Shown piece after piece: positions 55,421 to 64,000 of a DNA stretch of 64,000 nt. A program made the position numbers and the translations under genes. Positions within the stretch are counted from its first letter, which is position 1. Each line of letters begins with the position of its first letter. The stretch is from the NCBI GenBank assembly GCA_016124955.1, contig WGMR01000007.1:218103-282102 (forward strand), written 5' to 3'. The stretch comes from Alphaproteobacteria bacterium. Lineage in GTDB: Bacteria; Pseudomonadota; Alphaproteobacteria; UBA9219; RFNS01. Under the pieces are notes generated by a model, which saw nothing but the letters and a program-made list of their open reading frames with translations, made no database searches and was not told where the DNA came from.

Positions 55421-56710
55421 TTACATGTTTTGCGCAAGCTCGTGCGCGGGTTTGGTGACCGGATTGTGGATCAACGCATGATAGTACAGGTTGATGAATG
55501 CCACGCGCGATGGAGAAACCCACAAAATCGGCGCAGCCCAATACAGCAGGAATGAAAATGCAAAAAGCGTGATCGCGATTGGTTTGGCCAATGGCGCGAA
55601 TGCGATCGCGGGCCGCGGCTCTGTTCGCAGATGCGTGAAAGCGATCACGAACAGGAAGTTTGCAAACCCCGCCACCGACATCATGCGCGATGTATCGAAA
55701 GACAGAAGCAGGCTTGCATACGGAAATCCCAGCATTGCGACGACCATGACAAGTTTTTGCCCCGTCAGATTCGAAGCGAAGCACCAGTATAAAAGCAAAG
55801 GCAGGATGGCAAACGCGGGGTAAAACACGCCGGCAAGCGCGCGCAAGGGATATTCCCGCCACCATAATAAATTCATTTTCAGGTTCGTGAGAGAGGATTG
55901 ATTGAGATAAGAGGTGGCCGCATCGTAATGGTCGGGTGAAATCATGGTGTTTATATAAGCCGTGTTGTCGGCGCCCGGCCGCTTTGTATCCAGATATGTT
56001 TTCATTTCTCCAAAGATTTCTTCGTTGATCAGGACGGACGGCCGGCCGGTCTGTTTCATTTCGTCTATCATTGCCGGCGATATGGGGTTCTGCGAGGCGG
56101 CAAGGATCACACCTGCAAAAATCACCAAGGTTGCTGCCAGCGTCATTCGCGCGGATTTTCCGCCGTTATAGGCTGAGAGTGCGGCCACCGGCAGCAGGAT
56201 CAGGCCTATGACTTCATGCACAAGCATGCCTATCGCAAATAACGCGACAAAAGCCGCCGCCTGCTTGCGAAGCAGGCAGATGAAGGCAAGGGTTGTGATG
56301 CAGAGGACAATAACGTCAACGAACCCGGTCTGGTGCGCCTGATAGGGCAGCAGCGGCGTAACAAGGATGTAGCCTGCGGCCAGAAGGAAGGATGTGCGAT
56401 CCAGAATCCTTTGCGCCCATGCAAGCATTCCGGCCGCCAGCACGATAAACAGCCCGTCAAAGACAGCGCAGGCATTTCTGACAACGCCGCCCATCGAAAC
56501 GGAACTATCAGTCAATGCCGCGGCAATGGTTCCGATAAGGCCGCGCCTGAGAAAACCATGTTCGTAGGTCATGAACCATGGATGGCTCGCCAGCGGGGTA
56601 ATGAATTCGCTAAACGGTGCGCGCAGAAAAGAAAGCAGGGCGACGGCAAAACACAGAAAGAAAAATAAAGCCTGCTTGCCTGTGATGCCGGGGTGCGCTG
56701 TATTTTGCAT
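55421..56710 (-). CDS. Polytopic membrane protein, unknown
   Basis: 429 aa with about ten membrane segments. A conserved-looking element near the start, YEHGFLRRGLIGTIAAAL, is followed by hydrophobic helices and a larger extracytoplasmic loop at about residues 205-275. Such R-R-G-L-I-G motifs occur in membrane proteins linked to surface polysaccharide, but I cannot assign a family. It is inserted between cpoB and tilS on the same strand and has lower GC than its neighbours in places, which may mean recent acquisition. Confidence 0.7.
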   Translation of the reverse strand: MQNTAHPGITGKQALFFFLCFAVALLSFLRAPFSEFITPLASHPWFMTYEHGFLRRGLIGTIAAALTDSSVSMGGVVRNACAVFDGLFIVLAAGMLAWAQRILDRTSFLLAAGYILVTPLLPYQAHQTGFVDVIVLCITTLAFICLLRKQAAAFVALFAIGMLVHEVIGLILLPVAALSAYNGGKSARMTLAATLVIFAGVILAASQNPISPAMIDEMKQTGRPSVLINEEIFGEMKTYLDTKRPGADNTAYINTMISPDHYDAATSYLNQSSLTNLKMNLLWWREYPLRALAGVFYPAFAILPLLLYWCFASNLTGQKLVMVVAMLGFPYASLLLSFDTSRMMSVAGFANFLFVIAFTHLRTEPRPAIAFAPLAKPIAITLFAFSFLLYWAAPILWVSPSRVAFINLYYHALIHNPVTKPAHELAQNM

Positions 56711-56739
56711 AAATTAGGTGCAGCAAAAGCGCTGCGGCG

Positions 56740-57573
56740 CTAGCCGTTCTTTTTCTTTGCGACAGAAGCCTGCCCGCACTTCAGGCGCTGGCGTTCCTGT
56801 TCGGCGCGGTTCTTGACGCTGCCCGAAGCGTTCGGGAATTTGGTGCCAAGCTCGTTCAGCGTGGTGCAGGCGTCCTTGGTGTTCTTGAGCGCGGAAAGCG
56901 ACATTGCCAGCTTCAACAGGCTGTCCGGCGCCTTCACGCCGGTGGGCGCAGCCTGATAGCTTTCGGCGAAGGCGACGGCGGCGTCCTGAAATTTGCTGCG
57001 GACGTAAAAGGTTTCGGCCAGCCAGTATTTGGCGTTATCGACCAGCTTGTCTTCGGAATTGTTGCTGATGAAGGCCTTGAATGCGATTTCGGCGTCGTCG
57101 TAATTCGCTTGCCGCAAAAGGCTGAAGGCCCTGTCATACTGTTCTTGCGGTGTGCCGTCGTTCGAGGATTGCGTAAGATTGTTCTGGGTCGGACGCTGGC
57201 CGTTGAGATTGATGGCGGACGCGCCGGCTTGCGGCGGCGGGCTGCCGGCCAGAATTTCGCTGGCGTCCTGCGCGCTTGCGCTGGCATCGAGGTTGGCGCG
57301 GATGCTCGCCTGCTTTTCAAGCGTGCTAAGGCGCATTTCGGAATCCGATTGCTGGCGTTCAAGCTGCTGGCGCATCTGGCGGTTTGCGAATTCCAGCTGT
57401 TCGACCTTTCCGGTCATCGCGCGCAACTGGGCTTCAAGGTCGGAAATGCGCGTTTCGAAAACCGACGCGGCGGCGGTGGCAGGGGAATAAGCATCGTTGT
57501 TCTGTGCCTGCGCCGGCAGGGCGACGAGCCAGAGGGCGAGTGCGGAAAGGGTGAGGGGACGAAAAGACTGCAT
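56740..57573 (-). CDS. cpoB: Cell division coordinator CpoB (YbgF), Tol-Pal associated
   Basis: Periplasmic protein that links peptidoglycan synthesis with Tol-Pal during constriction. 277 aa from the ATG at 57573, with a signal peptide ending PAQAQ. An N-terminal trimerising coiled coil (FETRISDLEAQLRAMTGKVEQLEF...) is followed by a Gln/Ser-rich linker and a C-terminal TPR domain (YDRAFSLLRQANYDDAEIAFKAFI...). An in-frame upstream ATG at 57762 would add 63 residues and no signal, so it is rejected. It follows pal after a small inserted gene. Confidence 0.92.
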   Translation of the reverse strand: MQSFRPLTLSALALWLVALPAQAQNNDAYSPATAAASVFETRISDLEAQLRAMTGKVEQLEFANRQMRQQLERQQSDSEMRLSTLEKQASIRANLDASASAQDASEILAGSPPPQAGASAINLNGQRPTQNNLTQSSNDGTPQEQYDRAFSLLRQANYDDAEIAFKAFISNNSEDKLVDNAKYWLAETFYVRSKFQDAAVAFAESYQAAPTGVKAPDSLLKLAMSLSALKNTKDACTTLNELGTKFPNASGSVKNRAEQERQRLKCGQASVAKKKNG

Positions 57574-57658
57574 GTTCAGGCCTGCGGCGTTGCGGGGAGC
57601 GGGATAACAAGGTGCCACAACATTATGGCACGCTTGCGACCGATGCAATGGGCGGTCT

Positions 57659-58093
57659 TTATTGCCAGCCGCGCGGCGCGTCCGGGGTTTTGGCGAGGGC
57701 ATGATAGCCGCCGTAAAGCAGCGGCGCCGGCATGGCCGCAAGGCTTCCATACATGCAAGCATGCATAAAACCTTTTATGAGGGGAAAGCCTATGCCGCCC
57801 AGTGCGCCCATATGCAGGACGCCAAGTGCCGTTGCGGCGATTAATGCAAAAGTGGCGGCATGCATGAGGGTGATGCGGGCCGCGGCGCCGAAGCGGCTTC
57901 GGCCTTCTTCCTGTCTTTCTGTTTGGTAATATCTGTAGCTGCCGTAAGCGGCCCAGCCAATATAGCCAGCCAGAAGTGCGGCGGTGATCAGCGGCGGCAT
58001 AAGCGTGGCGGAAAGCATGACGGTGGCGGCGAGGCCGAACTGGGTGAAAATGTAGCCAGCCTTGCCAAGGCCGCCCGAAAGCTTGCTGAACAT
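57659..58093 (-). CDS. Small membrane protein between pal and cpoB, unknown
   Basis: 144 aa with hydrophobic segments at about residues 15-48 (one or two spans), 70-95 and 108-125, separated by a basic stretch (YYQTERQEEGRSRFG). It is on the same strand as pal and cpoB and interrupts the usual pal-cpoB adjacency. It may be transcribed from the AT-rich region after the pal terminator. No family recognised. Confidence 0.65.
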   Translation of the reverse strand: MFSKLSGGLGKAGYIFTQFGLAATVMLSATLMPPLITAALLAGYIGWAAYGSYRYYQTERQEEGRSRFGAAARITLMHAATFALIAATALGVLHMGALGGIGFPLIKGFMHACMYGSLAAMPAPLLYGGYHALAKTPDAPRGWQ

Positions 58094-58215
58094 TACGAGG
58101 GAACCCTTAAAATTATTGCGTAAAAAATAATCATTGTTTTTTTAAACAAAGCAAAACAATCGTGCACCCACTTTTGTTGGTTAATGCCGGAAACCCTGCA
58201 AAACAAGCAAAAGAA

Positions 58216-58245
58216 AAGGCCCGCAACCTTGCGGTTGCGGGCCTT
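58216..58245 (-). terminator. Rho-independent terminator downstream of pal
   Basis: AAGGCCCGCAACC and GGTTGCGGGCCTT form a perfect 13-bp stem around a 4-base loop. On the minus strand it follows the pal stop by about 20 bp and ends in a T-rich tail (TTTTCTTTT). It separates pal from the downstream small membrane-protein gene. Confidence 0.9.
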
Positions 58246-58265
58246 GATATCAAATCAGCTGCCTG

Positions 58266-58742
58266 TTAGCGGCTGCTGACAACCGTGACGGAACGGCGAT
58301 TCTGTGCCCACGAGGCTTCGTTCGAGCCGAGCACGGCCGGACGTTCCTTGCCGTAAGAAATGGTCTGAACGCGGCTGGCATCGACGCCTGCAGCGATCAG
58401 ATAGTTCTTGGCGGCCGAGGCGCGGCGTTCACCGAGCGCAAGGTTGTACTCACGCGTGCCGCGTTCGTCGCAATGGCCTTCGATCGTGACGCTGAGGCTG
58501 CTGTACTTCTTCAGCCAGGTTGCCTGACGACCGAGTGTCGCCTTGGCTTCGCTGGTCAGGTCGGAACGGTCAACGGCGAAAAACACGCGGTCGCCAACAT
58601 TAACAACCAGGTCTTCCTGGGTACCGGGACGTGCGGCACCGCCGGCACCTGCGCCGCCGGCAAGACCGCTACCATCGGGACCGGATTCGCACGCTGCAAC
58701 CAGCATGACAGCCGCCGTCAGGCAAAGAACTTTCTTAAACAT
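58266..58742 (-). CDS. pal: Peptidoglycan-associated lipoprotein Pal
   Basis: Outer-membrane lipoprotein of the Tol-Pal system that binds peptidoglycan and TolB. 158 aa with lipobox LVAAC (Cys18), a Gly/Ala-rich linker and an OmpA-like domain with the motif TIEGHCDERGTREYNLALGERRA. Order tolB-pal is conserved, but here a glycosyltransferase gene on the opposite strand lies between them. A strong terminator follows. Confidence 0.96.
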   Translation of the reverse strand: MFKKVLCLTAAVMLVAACESGPDGSGLAGGAGAGGAARPGTQEDLVVNVGDRVFFAVDRSDLTSEAKATLGRQATWLKKYSSLSVTIEGHCDERGTREYNLALGERRASAAKNYLIAAGVDASRVQTISYGKERPAVLGSNEASWAQNRRSVTVVSSR

Positions 58743-59117
58743 GGTGTAGCCTCCAAGCTCTTGGCAATTCTGGGCGTAGCTGATCCAGGACGACTGTCCC
58801 GAAATTCCAGCCCAAAGGGGGGTGGTGCTGCGAAACTAGCCTTGCACCGGTATTGAATCAAGGGCCGCGCACGGCAGGAAGGCCCAAAAAACCGAGTCAC
58901 AACAAGCGGATGCGGCTATGTTGCAGTTTTGCAACTTAACATGCTGAAAAGACACAAAAAAACCGCAATGCATTTACCTTAAGCCTGGATCGATGGATGC
59001 CGCCAAAAAAATGATTTTTGTTTCTTATAAAAGATAATAATATACCAATTGTAGGTAATTTTACTTACTTAAGAAAAAACAAAACGAGATTACAAAAAAT
59101 CAATTTTGCAGGGTCGC
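58743..59117. promoter_or_regulatory. AT-rich divergent region between pal and the GT2 gene
   Basis: 375 bp without a gene. The half nearest pal is GC-normal and should hold the pal promoter on the minus strand. From about 58930 to 59110 the DNA is far more AT-rich than the rest of the window, with A and T runs. A candidate sigma-70 promoter for the GT2 gene is TTGTTT (59018-59023), 17-bp spacer, TATACC (59041-59046). No hairpins or small genes were seen. Confidence 0.4.
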
Positions 59118-60860
59118 ATGGCCGTGAAATCAGATTTCTCCGTAGTTGTACCCGTGCACATGCGGGCATTCTCAACTCTGAATGATCAGGCAGAAGAAGC
59201 GAGGTGCCTGCGGCAGGCGATTCTAAGCCTCGTGCACCAAACCGAGCCGCCCGCTGAGGTCGTGATTGCCGTTGACGGCCCCATCACGCCGCAACAACGC
59301 GACGAACTTGCGCATTTCGCGCGCCAGAATCTTCCCTTTAAACTGAAGATCGTCGATCCGAAATGGCCGGCAAGCAAAGGCGCCGATGTTGCGCGCGATA
59401 TGGGCGCGCGGCACGCGAGCAGGAAATGGATAGCCTTTCTCGATTCGGACGATATTGCTGCCGCAGAAAGACTGGAGACCGAACGCAAAGCCATTCAAGG
59501 CGCATGGTTCAAACCCGATATCATCAGAGGCCGTGTTCATTTTTTCAGCAACGATCCACAGCACAGTACGCCCGCGCCTAGCGCGTGCAGCCATCATTCA
59601 GCCTTCACAGTCAGGCGCGCAAGTTTGCGCGGCAGGAAGGTTGAACATCTTGCAGCCGATCCCGGCGCAAGAGCGCATGTCATTGATGCGCCGCTGGCAT
59701 GGGTGCGAAGAACCGCGGACTGGATCAAGTTGCATTTGCCGAATGTAACGCTGTTGCGCGAACATGCCGGCATCGCGCCCGCCGTGCTGGCGAACGAACG
59801 GACTCTGTTGGGTGCCAATGCCGGGTCGCCGCCGGAACAGGTGCCGATGTCCGTGCTTATGTGCACATACAATGGCGGCAGCCCGGACGAGCTAAACCAG
59901 TCATTGCTCAGCATCCTGCATCAGGATGTGCCGCCCAAGGAAGTTGTGCTCGTGCTTGATGGGCCTGTAGTGAATGGGCAGCGCGAGGTGATCAGGCGTT
60001 TCGAGGAAGCCCAAAGGCTAGGCATGTTGCCGTTCACGTTCAAGGTTGTGGAAACAGGCTGGGATACAAACCGTGGTATTCCCGCGGCCCTGAACGAAGG
60101 GCTTAAACATTGTACACAGCCGTGGGTCGCGCGCATGGATGCCGACGACATATGCCTTCCCAACCGCTTTATCGCGCAATGGGATGCAATCAGGCGCGCC
60201 GAGGCGCGCGGCGAGCGGCTGGATCTTGTGACATCGTCGATCCAGTATTTCGATAAGGACCCATCGCACACGCACGGTAATGCAATTCTGCCCGAATATC
60301 ATGAAGGCGTTTTCGAACGTTTCCGCTTCCTGCATTCCATCTATCACCCGGCCACAGCCTTCCGGCGCGATGTCGTGCAGAAGCTTGGCGGCTATGATAC
60401 GAGCTTCGACCAGTGCGAGGATTTCGACCTCTGGCAAAGGATGCTGGAAAACGGCAGCCGTTTCGGCGCGGTGCAGGACCCGTTGGTGCTTGTCCGCGCC
60501 AATGCGGCGCAGACGGCGCGCCGCCGCGAAGCCTTTCCGTTCATCATGCGGTGTTTTGATCGTGCGCTGAAAAATGGTTGGCTAACACAGGAAGAGTACG
60601 ACGGTGCGGTAGCTGAACATAAAAAGCGCGTCAACAACACCGATTTCGGATCACGCGTAGAAGCCAGAGGCGGCAAGCTCCAGATTGATTGGCCGTCTGA
60701 ACGCATCAGGGCCGTTCATCCGGCGGTGTTGGAAAATGCCCCTATAGACCCGGAAAATCCGTTCGGTGTTCACCGGGCAATGCCGTTGCCCCGCATAGTG
60801 CAAGACAACAGAAGCTACTTGGTGCGCCGTCGTCGCAACAGGCACTTGCGCCTGACCTAG
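59118..60860 (+). CDS. Tandem-domain family 2 glycosyltransferase
   Basis: A 580-aa protein with two GT2 (GT-A) domains. Domain 1 (about 1-235) opens [12 protein letters not shown] and has FLDSDDI (Asp109, Asp111, Asp112). Domain 2 (about 235-530) opens [13 protein letters not shown] and has RMDADDI (Asp341, Asp343, Asp344), [19 protein letters not shown] being its C-terminal acceptor-binding E/D-D-x-D-L-W motif. Domain 1 lacks a clear version of that last motif and could be inactive. The ATG at 59118 has AGGG upstream. It is inserted on the opposite strand between pal and tolB, ending tail to tail with tolB at a shared CTAG. Substrate unknown. Confidence 0.85.
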   Translation: MAVKSDFSVVVPVHMRAFSTLNDQAEEARCLRQAILSLVHQTEPPAEVVIAVDGPITPQQRDELAHFARQNLPFKLKIVDPKWPASKGADVARDMGARHASRKWIAFLDSDDIAAAERLETERKAIQGAWFKPDIIRGRVHFFSNDPQHSTPAPSACSHHSAFTVRRASLRGRKVEHLAADPGARAHVIDAPLAWVRRTADWIKLHLPNVTLLREHAGIAPAVLANERTLLGANAGSPPEQVPMSVLMCTYNGGSPDELNQSLLSILHQDVPPKEVVLVLDGPVVNGQREVIRRFEEAQRLGMLPFTFKVVETGWDTNRGIPAALNEGLKHCTQPWVARMDADDICLPNRFIAQWDAIRRAEARGERLDLVTSSIQYFDKDPSHTHGNAILPEYHEGVFERFRFLHSIYHPATAFRRDVVQKLGGYDTSFDQCEDFDLWQRMLENGSRFGAVQDPLVLVRANAAQTARRREAFPFIMRCFDRALKNGWLTQEEYDGAVAEHKKRVNNTDFGSRVEARGGKLQIDWPSERIRAVHPAVLENAPIDPENPFGVHRAMPLPRIVQDNRSYLVRRRRNRHLRLT

Positions 60861-62197
60861 GGGATCAGCGGCGACCAGGCCGGATCGGACGCATCGAGCG
60901 GGGTGGGGATTTCCCGCTCGTTGTAGCCGGTCAGATCGATCGAATACATGCGCGATATTTTCACGCGCCCGCCGTTGCCCGAAGGACGTTCCTTGAAATA
61001 CATCAGCACGCGGCCGTTCGGCGCCCATGTCGGGCCTTCGACGTGGAACGCTTCAGCGAGCAGCCGTTCGCCCGAACCGTCGGGACGCATGACGCCGACA
61101 TAAAACTGCCCGCTTGCCTGTTTCGTGAAGGCGATCAGATCGCCGCGCGGCGACCATACGGGCGTACTGTAGCGGCCATTGCCGAACGATATACGCTGCG
61201 GGTTGCCGCCGTTTGCGGTCATCACATAAATCTGCTGCGAACCGCTGCGGTCGCTTTCGAACGTGATTTGCCGCCCGTCCGGGGAATAGGAAGGCGAAGT
61301 GTTGATCGAAGGGTGGCTGGTGACGCGTGCGGTGCGGCGTGTGCGCAGATCCATCGTGTAGATATCCGAATTGCCTTCATTGGAAAGCGAAAAGACCACG
61401 CGGTTGCCGTCGGGCGAAAAGCGCGGCGCGAAGGTCATTTTCGGGAAATTACCGAGCATTTCCTGCCGCCCGGTATCGATGTTGAACAGATAGACGCGCG
61501 GTTTGTTGTTATAGAAAGCCATATATGTGATTTCCTGCGCGGTCGGGTTGAAGCGCGGGGTCAGCACCAGCGCGCGCCCGTCGGTCAGGAAGCGGTGATT
61601 CTCGCCGTCCTGATCCATGATCGCAAGCCGCTTCACGCGGTTGTTGCCCGGGCCGGTCTCTGAAACATAGACGATGCGCGTATCAAAATAGCCGTCTTCC
61701 CCGGTAATGCGCTTATAGATCGCGTCGCTGATGATATGCGCGATACGGCGCCAGTTGCCCGGCACCGTGAAGTAAGCGAGGCCTGTCATCTGCTGTTCGG
61801 CGAACACGTCCCACAAGCGGAATTCAACCCGCAAGCGGCCATCGGGCTGCGGATCGACCTTGCCGACCACCAGCGCCTGCGCGTTCAGCACGCGCCAATC
61901 GGGAAAGCGCGGCTGGACCTGCAGCGAGGCGCTATCCTGGATGAAAGTGCGGGGATCTAGCGCGGTAAAGAGCCCGGAGCGCACAAGGTTGTTGCTGATG
62001 ACCTGCGAAATATCGCGCCCGACCTGCTGCGCCTGTGCATTGGTGCCGACAAAGAGCGGGATCGCGATCGGAATGGGTTCGACAACGCCGCGCGTGATAT
62101 CGACCCGCAATTCGGCCCGTGCCGGAACCGCCAGCAGGATGATGGCGAACAGGGTGCCAAGGAAGCGAAGGGCGGGGAAGCGGGCGGGAAGGGGCAT
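60857..62197 (-). CDS. tolB: Tol-Pal periplasmic protein TolB
   Basis: Periplasmic beta-propeller protein that links Pal and the TolQRA inner-membrane complex. The ATG at 62197 gives 446 aa with a signal peptide ending VPARA; earlier in-frame starts lack a signal. The N-terminal domain ([20 protein letters not shown]) is followed by WD-like repeats with the TolB signature SPDG ([33 protein letters not shown]). Its stop codon overlaps the stop of the convergent GT2 gene. Confidence 0.96.
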   Translation of the reverse strand: MPLPARFPALRFLGTLFAIILLAVPARAELRVDITRGVVEPIPIAIPLFVGTNAQAQQVGRDISQVISNNLVRSGLFTALDPRTFIQDSASLQVQPRFPDWRVLNAQALVVGKVDPQPDGRLRVEFRLWDVFAEQQMTGLAYFTVPGNWRRIAHIISDAIYKRITGEDGYFDTRIVYVSETGPGNNRVKRLAIMDQDGENHRFLTDGRALVLTPRFNPTAQEITYMAFYNNKPRVYLFNIDTGRQEMLGNFPKMTFAPRFSPDGNRVVFSLSNEGNSDIYTMDLRTRRTARVTSHPSINTSPSYSPDGRQITFESDRSGSQQIYVMTANGGNPQRISFGNGRYSTPVWSPRGDLIAFTKQASGQFYVGVMRPDGSGERLLAEAFHVEGPTWAPNGRVLMYFKERPSGNGGRVKISRMYSIDLTGYNEREIPTPLDASDPAWSPLIP

Positions 62198-62322
62198 CGG
62201 GAACCTCGCATAGGGTGGGCGCTCATGCCATAGCATAGCCTGAAACATGGCGGTAGTTTGACGTAATATGAAAGCCGCGCCGGGTCAATCTGGGCAGACT
62301 TTTGCGGTCCCTTCCGGGGTGT

Positions 62323-63126
62323 TTAAAGCATGTCCCGCGGATCGAAATTGAAGCGTATGACCCGCCACTGGTTGTATTTGTCCGGCGGCAGCTCGAGCGG
62401 GCTGCATTGCGGGTTGCGCAGTGCCCGCACCGCCGCTTCGGCCGCCGACCGGAAATAGGGGTCTGACAGGCGGCTGCGATCGACGATCTCGACCGTACGG
62501 ACGGTGCGGTCCTGATTAACCTCGATCAGCACCTCGACCACCAGCTTTTCCGCCTCGCGCGCGCCGACGGGCATGTTCCAGCAGCGCGATATCTGTCGGC
62601 GCAGGGCATCTTCTTCCGATATCATAAGCCTGTCGGCCAACGCCGGTGCGTTGCTTACCTGCGCGATCAGCTCGTCCAGCTTTTTGTCCGGCTTTTCGGT
62701 TTTATCCGGCGGCGTTTCCTGTTTTAGCTTGGCGAGGTTCTTGAGCACGCTCGTCAATTTGTCTTCGGGCGGCTTTTCCTCTTTCTTCTTTTCCTTGGGC
62801 TTGTCTTTCTTTTTGATTTCAGCGTCCGGTTTTTCTTCGGGCAGCGCTTCGGCCTCGATATCCTTTTTCTTGATCTCTTCCGGCGGCTTCTTGTTTTCGG
62901 GCGGCGGCGTGGGCTTTGCCTCCTTCTTTTCCTGCTGCGGCTGGGGCGGTTTCTCCTCCTCCTTCTCGCGGATGCGGGTGTTGGTCATCTCGCCCACGGT
63001 CGCGATCTCGACCGGGATGATCATGGGCGGTGGCGGCAGCGGATCCATAAAGCGCGGCAAGCCCACCAGTACGATCAACAGAATGACGACGTGGAGCAGC
63101 GCTGACAGGGTGAGAGAATTGCGCAT
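62323..63126 (-). CDS. tolA: Tol-Pal envelope protein TolA
   Basis: Inner-membrane protein spanning the periplasm and transmitting force from TolQR to Pal/TolB. 267 aa: N-terminal membrane segment (residues 7-25), a long Lys/Glu/Pro-rich region (about 50-150) forming an extended helix, and a C-terminal TonB-like domain (ISRCWNMPVGAREAEKLVVEVLIEVNQD...). Placed between tolR and tolB, the canonical order. Confidence 0.93.
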   Translation of the reverse strand: MRNSLTLSALLHVVILLIVLVGLPRFMDPLPPPPMIIPVEIATVGEMTNTRIREKEEEKPPQPQQEKKEAKPTPPPENKKPPEEIKKKDIEAEALPEEKPDAEIKKKDKPKEKKKEEKPPEDKLTSVLKNLAKLKQETPPDKTEKPDKKLDELIAQVSNAPALADRLMISEEDALRRQISRCWNMPVGAREAEKLVVEVLIEVNQDRTVRTVEIVDRSRLSDPYFRSAAEAAVRALRNPQCSPLELPPDKYNQWRVIRFNFDPRDML

Positions 63127-63150
63127 GGCTGTGAAGGCCCGTCCCCGCTG

Positions 63151-63642
63151 TTACTTGGCCTTGTTCAGCGGGGTCCGGCCGGCCTTGCTGACGCCCGCCG
63201 GCCGCGCACGCGGCAGATCGGCCACCAGCGCGACCTTGCTGTAGCCCGCAGACGTGACCGTGCCCATGACTTCCATGATACGGCCATAGGAAAGATTTTT
63301 ATCGCCGCGCACGAAGATGCGCGCATCCGGGTTGACCCCGGAAACGCCGCGCAAGCGCATGACAAGCGTTTCCAGTTCGACCGGTGTTTCCTGCAAATAA
63401 ATGTTGCCCTTGGTATCGATCGTGATGATCAGCGGCTCTTTGTCCTGCGCGACCGACTTGCCTTGCGTTTTCGGCAGATCGACCGGTACGGAAACGGTGA
63501 GCAGGGGCGCGGTGACCATGAAGACGATCAGCAGCACCAGCATCACGTCAACCAGCGGCGTGACGTTAATTTCAGGGTTGCGCCGCCAGCTGCGCCGCCG
63601 CGATCCGCGCCCGTGGGAGGAAAGCTGGATGTTGCTGCCCAC
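63151..63642 (-). CDS. tolR: Tol-Pal proton-channel subunit TolR
   Basis: ExbD/TolR-type inner-membrane subunit that uses the proton gradient with TolQ. GTG at 63642 is favoured by GAGGGG 7 bp upstream and gives 163 aa; a longer frame to 63696 lacks a ribosome site. The membrane segment carries the essential Asp in PEINVTPLVDVMLVLLIVFM, followed by the periplasmic domain (DARIFVRGDKNLSYGRIMEVMG). The Lys/Arg/Pro-rich end is longer than usual. Confidence 0.95.
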   Translation of the reverse strand: MGSNIQLSSHGRGSRRRSWRRNPEINVTPLVDVMLVLLIVFMVTAPLLTVSVPVDLPKTQGKSVAQDKEPLIITIDTKGNIYLQETPVELETLVMRLRGVSGVNPDARIFVRGDKNLSYGRIMEVMGTVTSAGYSKVALVADLPRARPAGVSKAGRTPLNKAK

Positions 63643-63764
63643 TATTGTCCCCTCAGGCGCCGGGTGCGGGCATGACGCCCGCTTGGACCGCGCCAATCGT
63701 GGTGCGGGCGCTCAGCGCGCTTTCTCGCTTCGCTCGTGGATTGTTTTGTAATGACACACATGGG

Positions 63765-64000
63765 CTAACTGGCCAGCCTTTGCTCTTCAAGGTTACGGGA
63801 AAGCAGCGAGGCAAAATCGGACGCGAAGTTTTCGAGCCGTTCGTTATAGCGCCCCAGCTCGGTCGCGAACTTGTTGTAGGCCGCTGTGGCCGGGATGGCG
63901 GCGACGAGGCCGATCGCGGTTGCCAGCAAGGCTTCGGCGATGCCGGGCGCGACCACGGCGAGCGAGGTGTTTTGCGCGGCGGCGATGCCGACGAAGCTGC
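63765..64000 (-). CDS. tolQ: Tol-Pal proton-channel subunit TolQ (5' partial)
   Basis: The 3' end of tolQ; the frame stays open through the window edge, so the start lies beyond 64000. The visible part reads FVGIAAAQNTSLAVVAPGIAEALLATA and then GLVAAIPATAAYNKFATELGR, the conserved ExbB/TolQ third-helix motif with the A-I-P-A sequence. An internal GTG at 63956 is not the true start. It is the first gene of the tolQRAB operon. Confidence 0.95.
   Translation of the reverse strand, partial: SFVGIAAAQNTSLAVVAPGIAEALLATAIGLVAAIPATAAYNKFATELGRYNERLENFASDFASLLSRNLEEQRLAS

Overview
The window is GC-rich, densely coded chromosomal DNA from an alphaproteobacterium. The evidence is the order tolQ-tolR-tolA-tolB-pal-cpoB-tilS-ftsH with glmM further along, which is typical of that class, together with an RpoH-type sigma factor and housekeeping purA, serA and serC. 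I cannot name the genus; a Rhodospirillales- or Micavibrio-like lineage is only a guess.

Positions 1-19.7 kb hold one large plus-strand locus for a type IVB (Dot/Icm, IncI/MPF-I) secretion system: icmC(partial)-icmD-icmJ-icmB, icmP-(157 aa unknown)-icmO, and dotD-dotC-dotB-icmT. The first four follow the Legionella order, and dotD-C-B-icmT follows the IncI plasmid traH-I-J-K order. Between these blocks lie a GT4 glycosyltransferase, an O-antigen-ligase-like protein, and a secreted module: two secreted proteins (one cysteine-rich), an unknown soluble protein, a VirB1-like lytic transglycosylase, a DsbC/TrbB-like disulfide isomerase and a small membrane protein.

Positions 20-33.3 kb, on the same strand, carry an R64-type thin type IV pilus: PilL-like (TcpQ/N0 domains), PilN secretin, PilO, PilP, PilQ ATPase, PilR, then four class III prepilins, a strong terminator, a pilin-like protein with no processing site, a PilM-like protein and a PilV-like tip adhesin. 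This PilV ends in a tail-fibre-like stalk and a peptidase S74 intramolecular chaperone domain. The combination of chromosomal type IVB apparatus, expanded thin-pilus prepilins and a self-processing tip adhesin is the most interesting part of the window. No relaxase, replication gene, prepilin peptidase, shufflon recombinase, IcmS/IcmW or DotG/DotH/DotI gene is visible here, so the system must continue upstream or be completed elsewhere.

Positions 33.3-46 kb are mostly housekeeping: RluD-type pseudouridine synthase and rpoH (plus strand), then on the minus strand a membrane protein, a tail-anchored pseudokinase, purA, a DUF2786-like protein, serA, serC, a solitary family 3 solute-binding protein and glmM. 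Positions 46-51.9 kb carry two coupled STT3-like GT-C membrane proteins, a CPA2 antiporter and two small membrane proteins. Positions 51.9-64 kb carry ftsH, tilS, a polytopic membrane protein, cpoB, a small membrane protein, pal, an inserted plus-strand tandem GT2 glycosyltransferase, tolB, tolA, tolR and the 3' part of tolQ.

No tRNA, rRNA, CRISPR array or insertion sequence was recognised.
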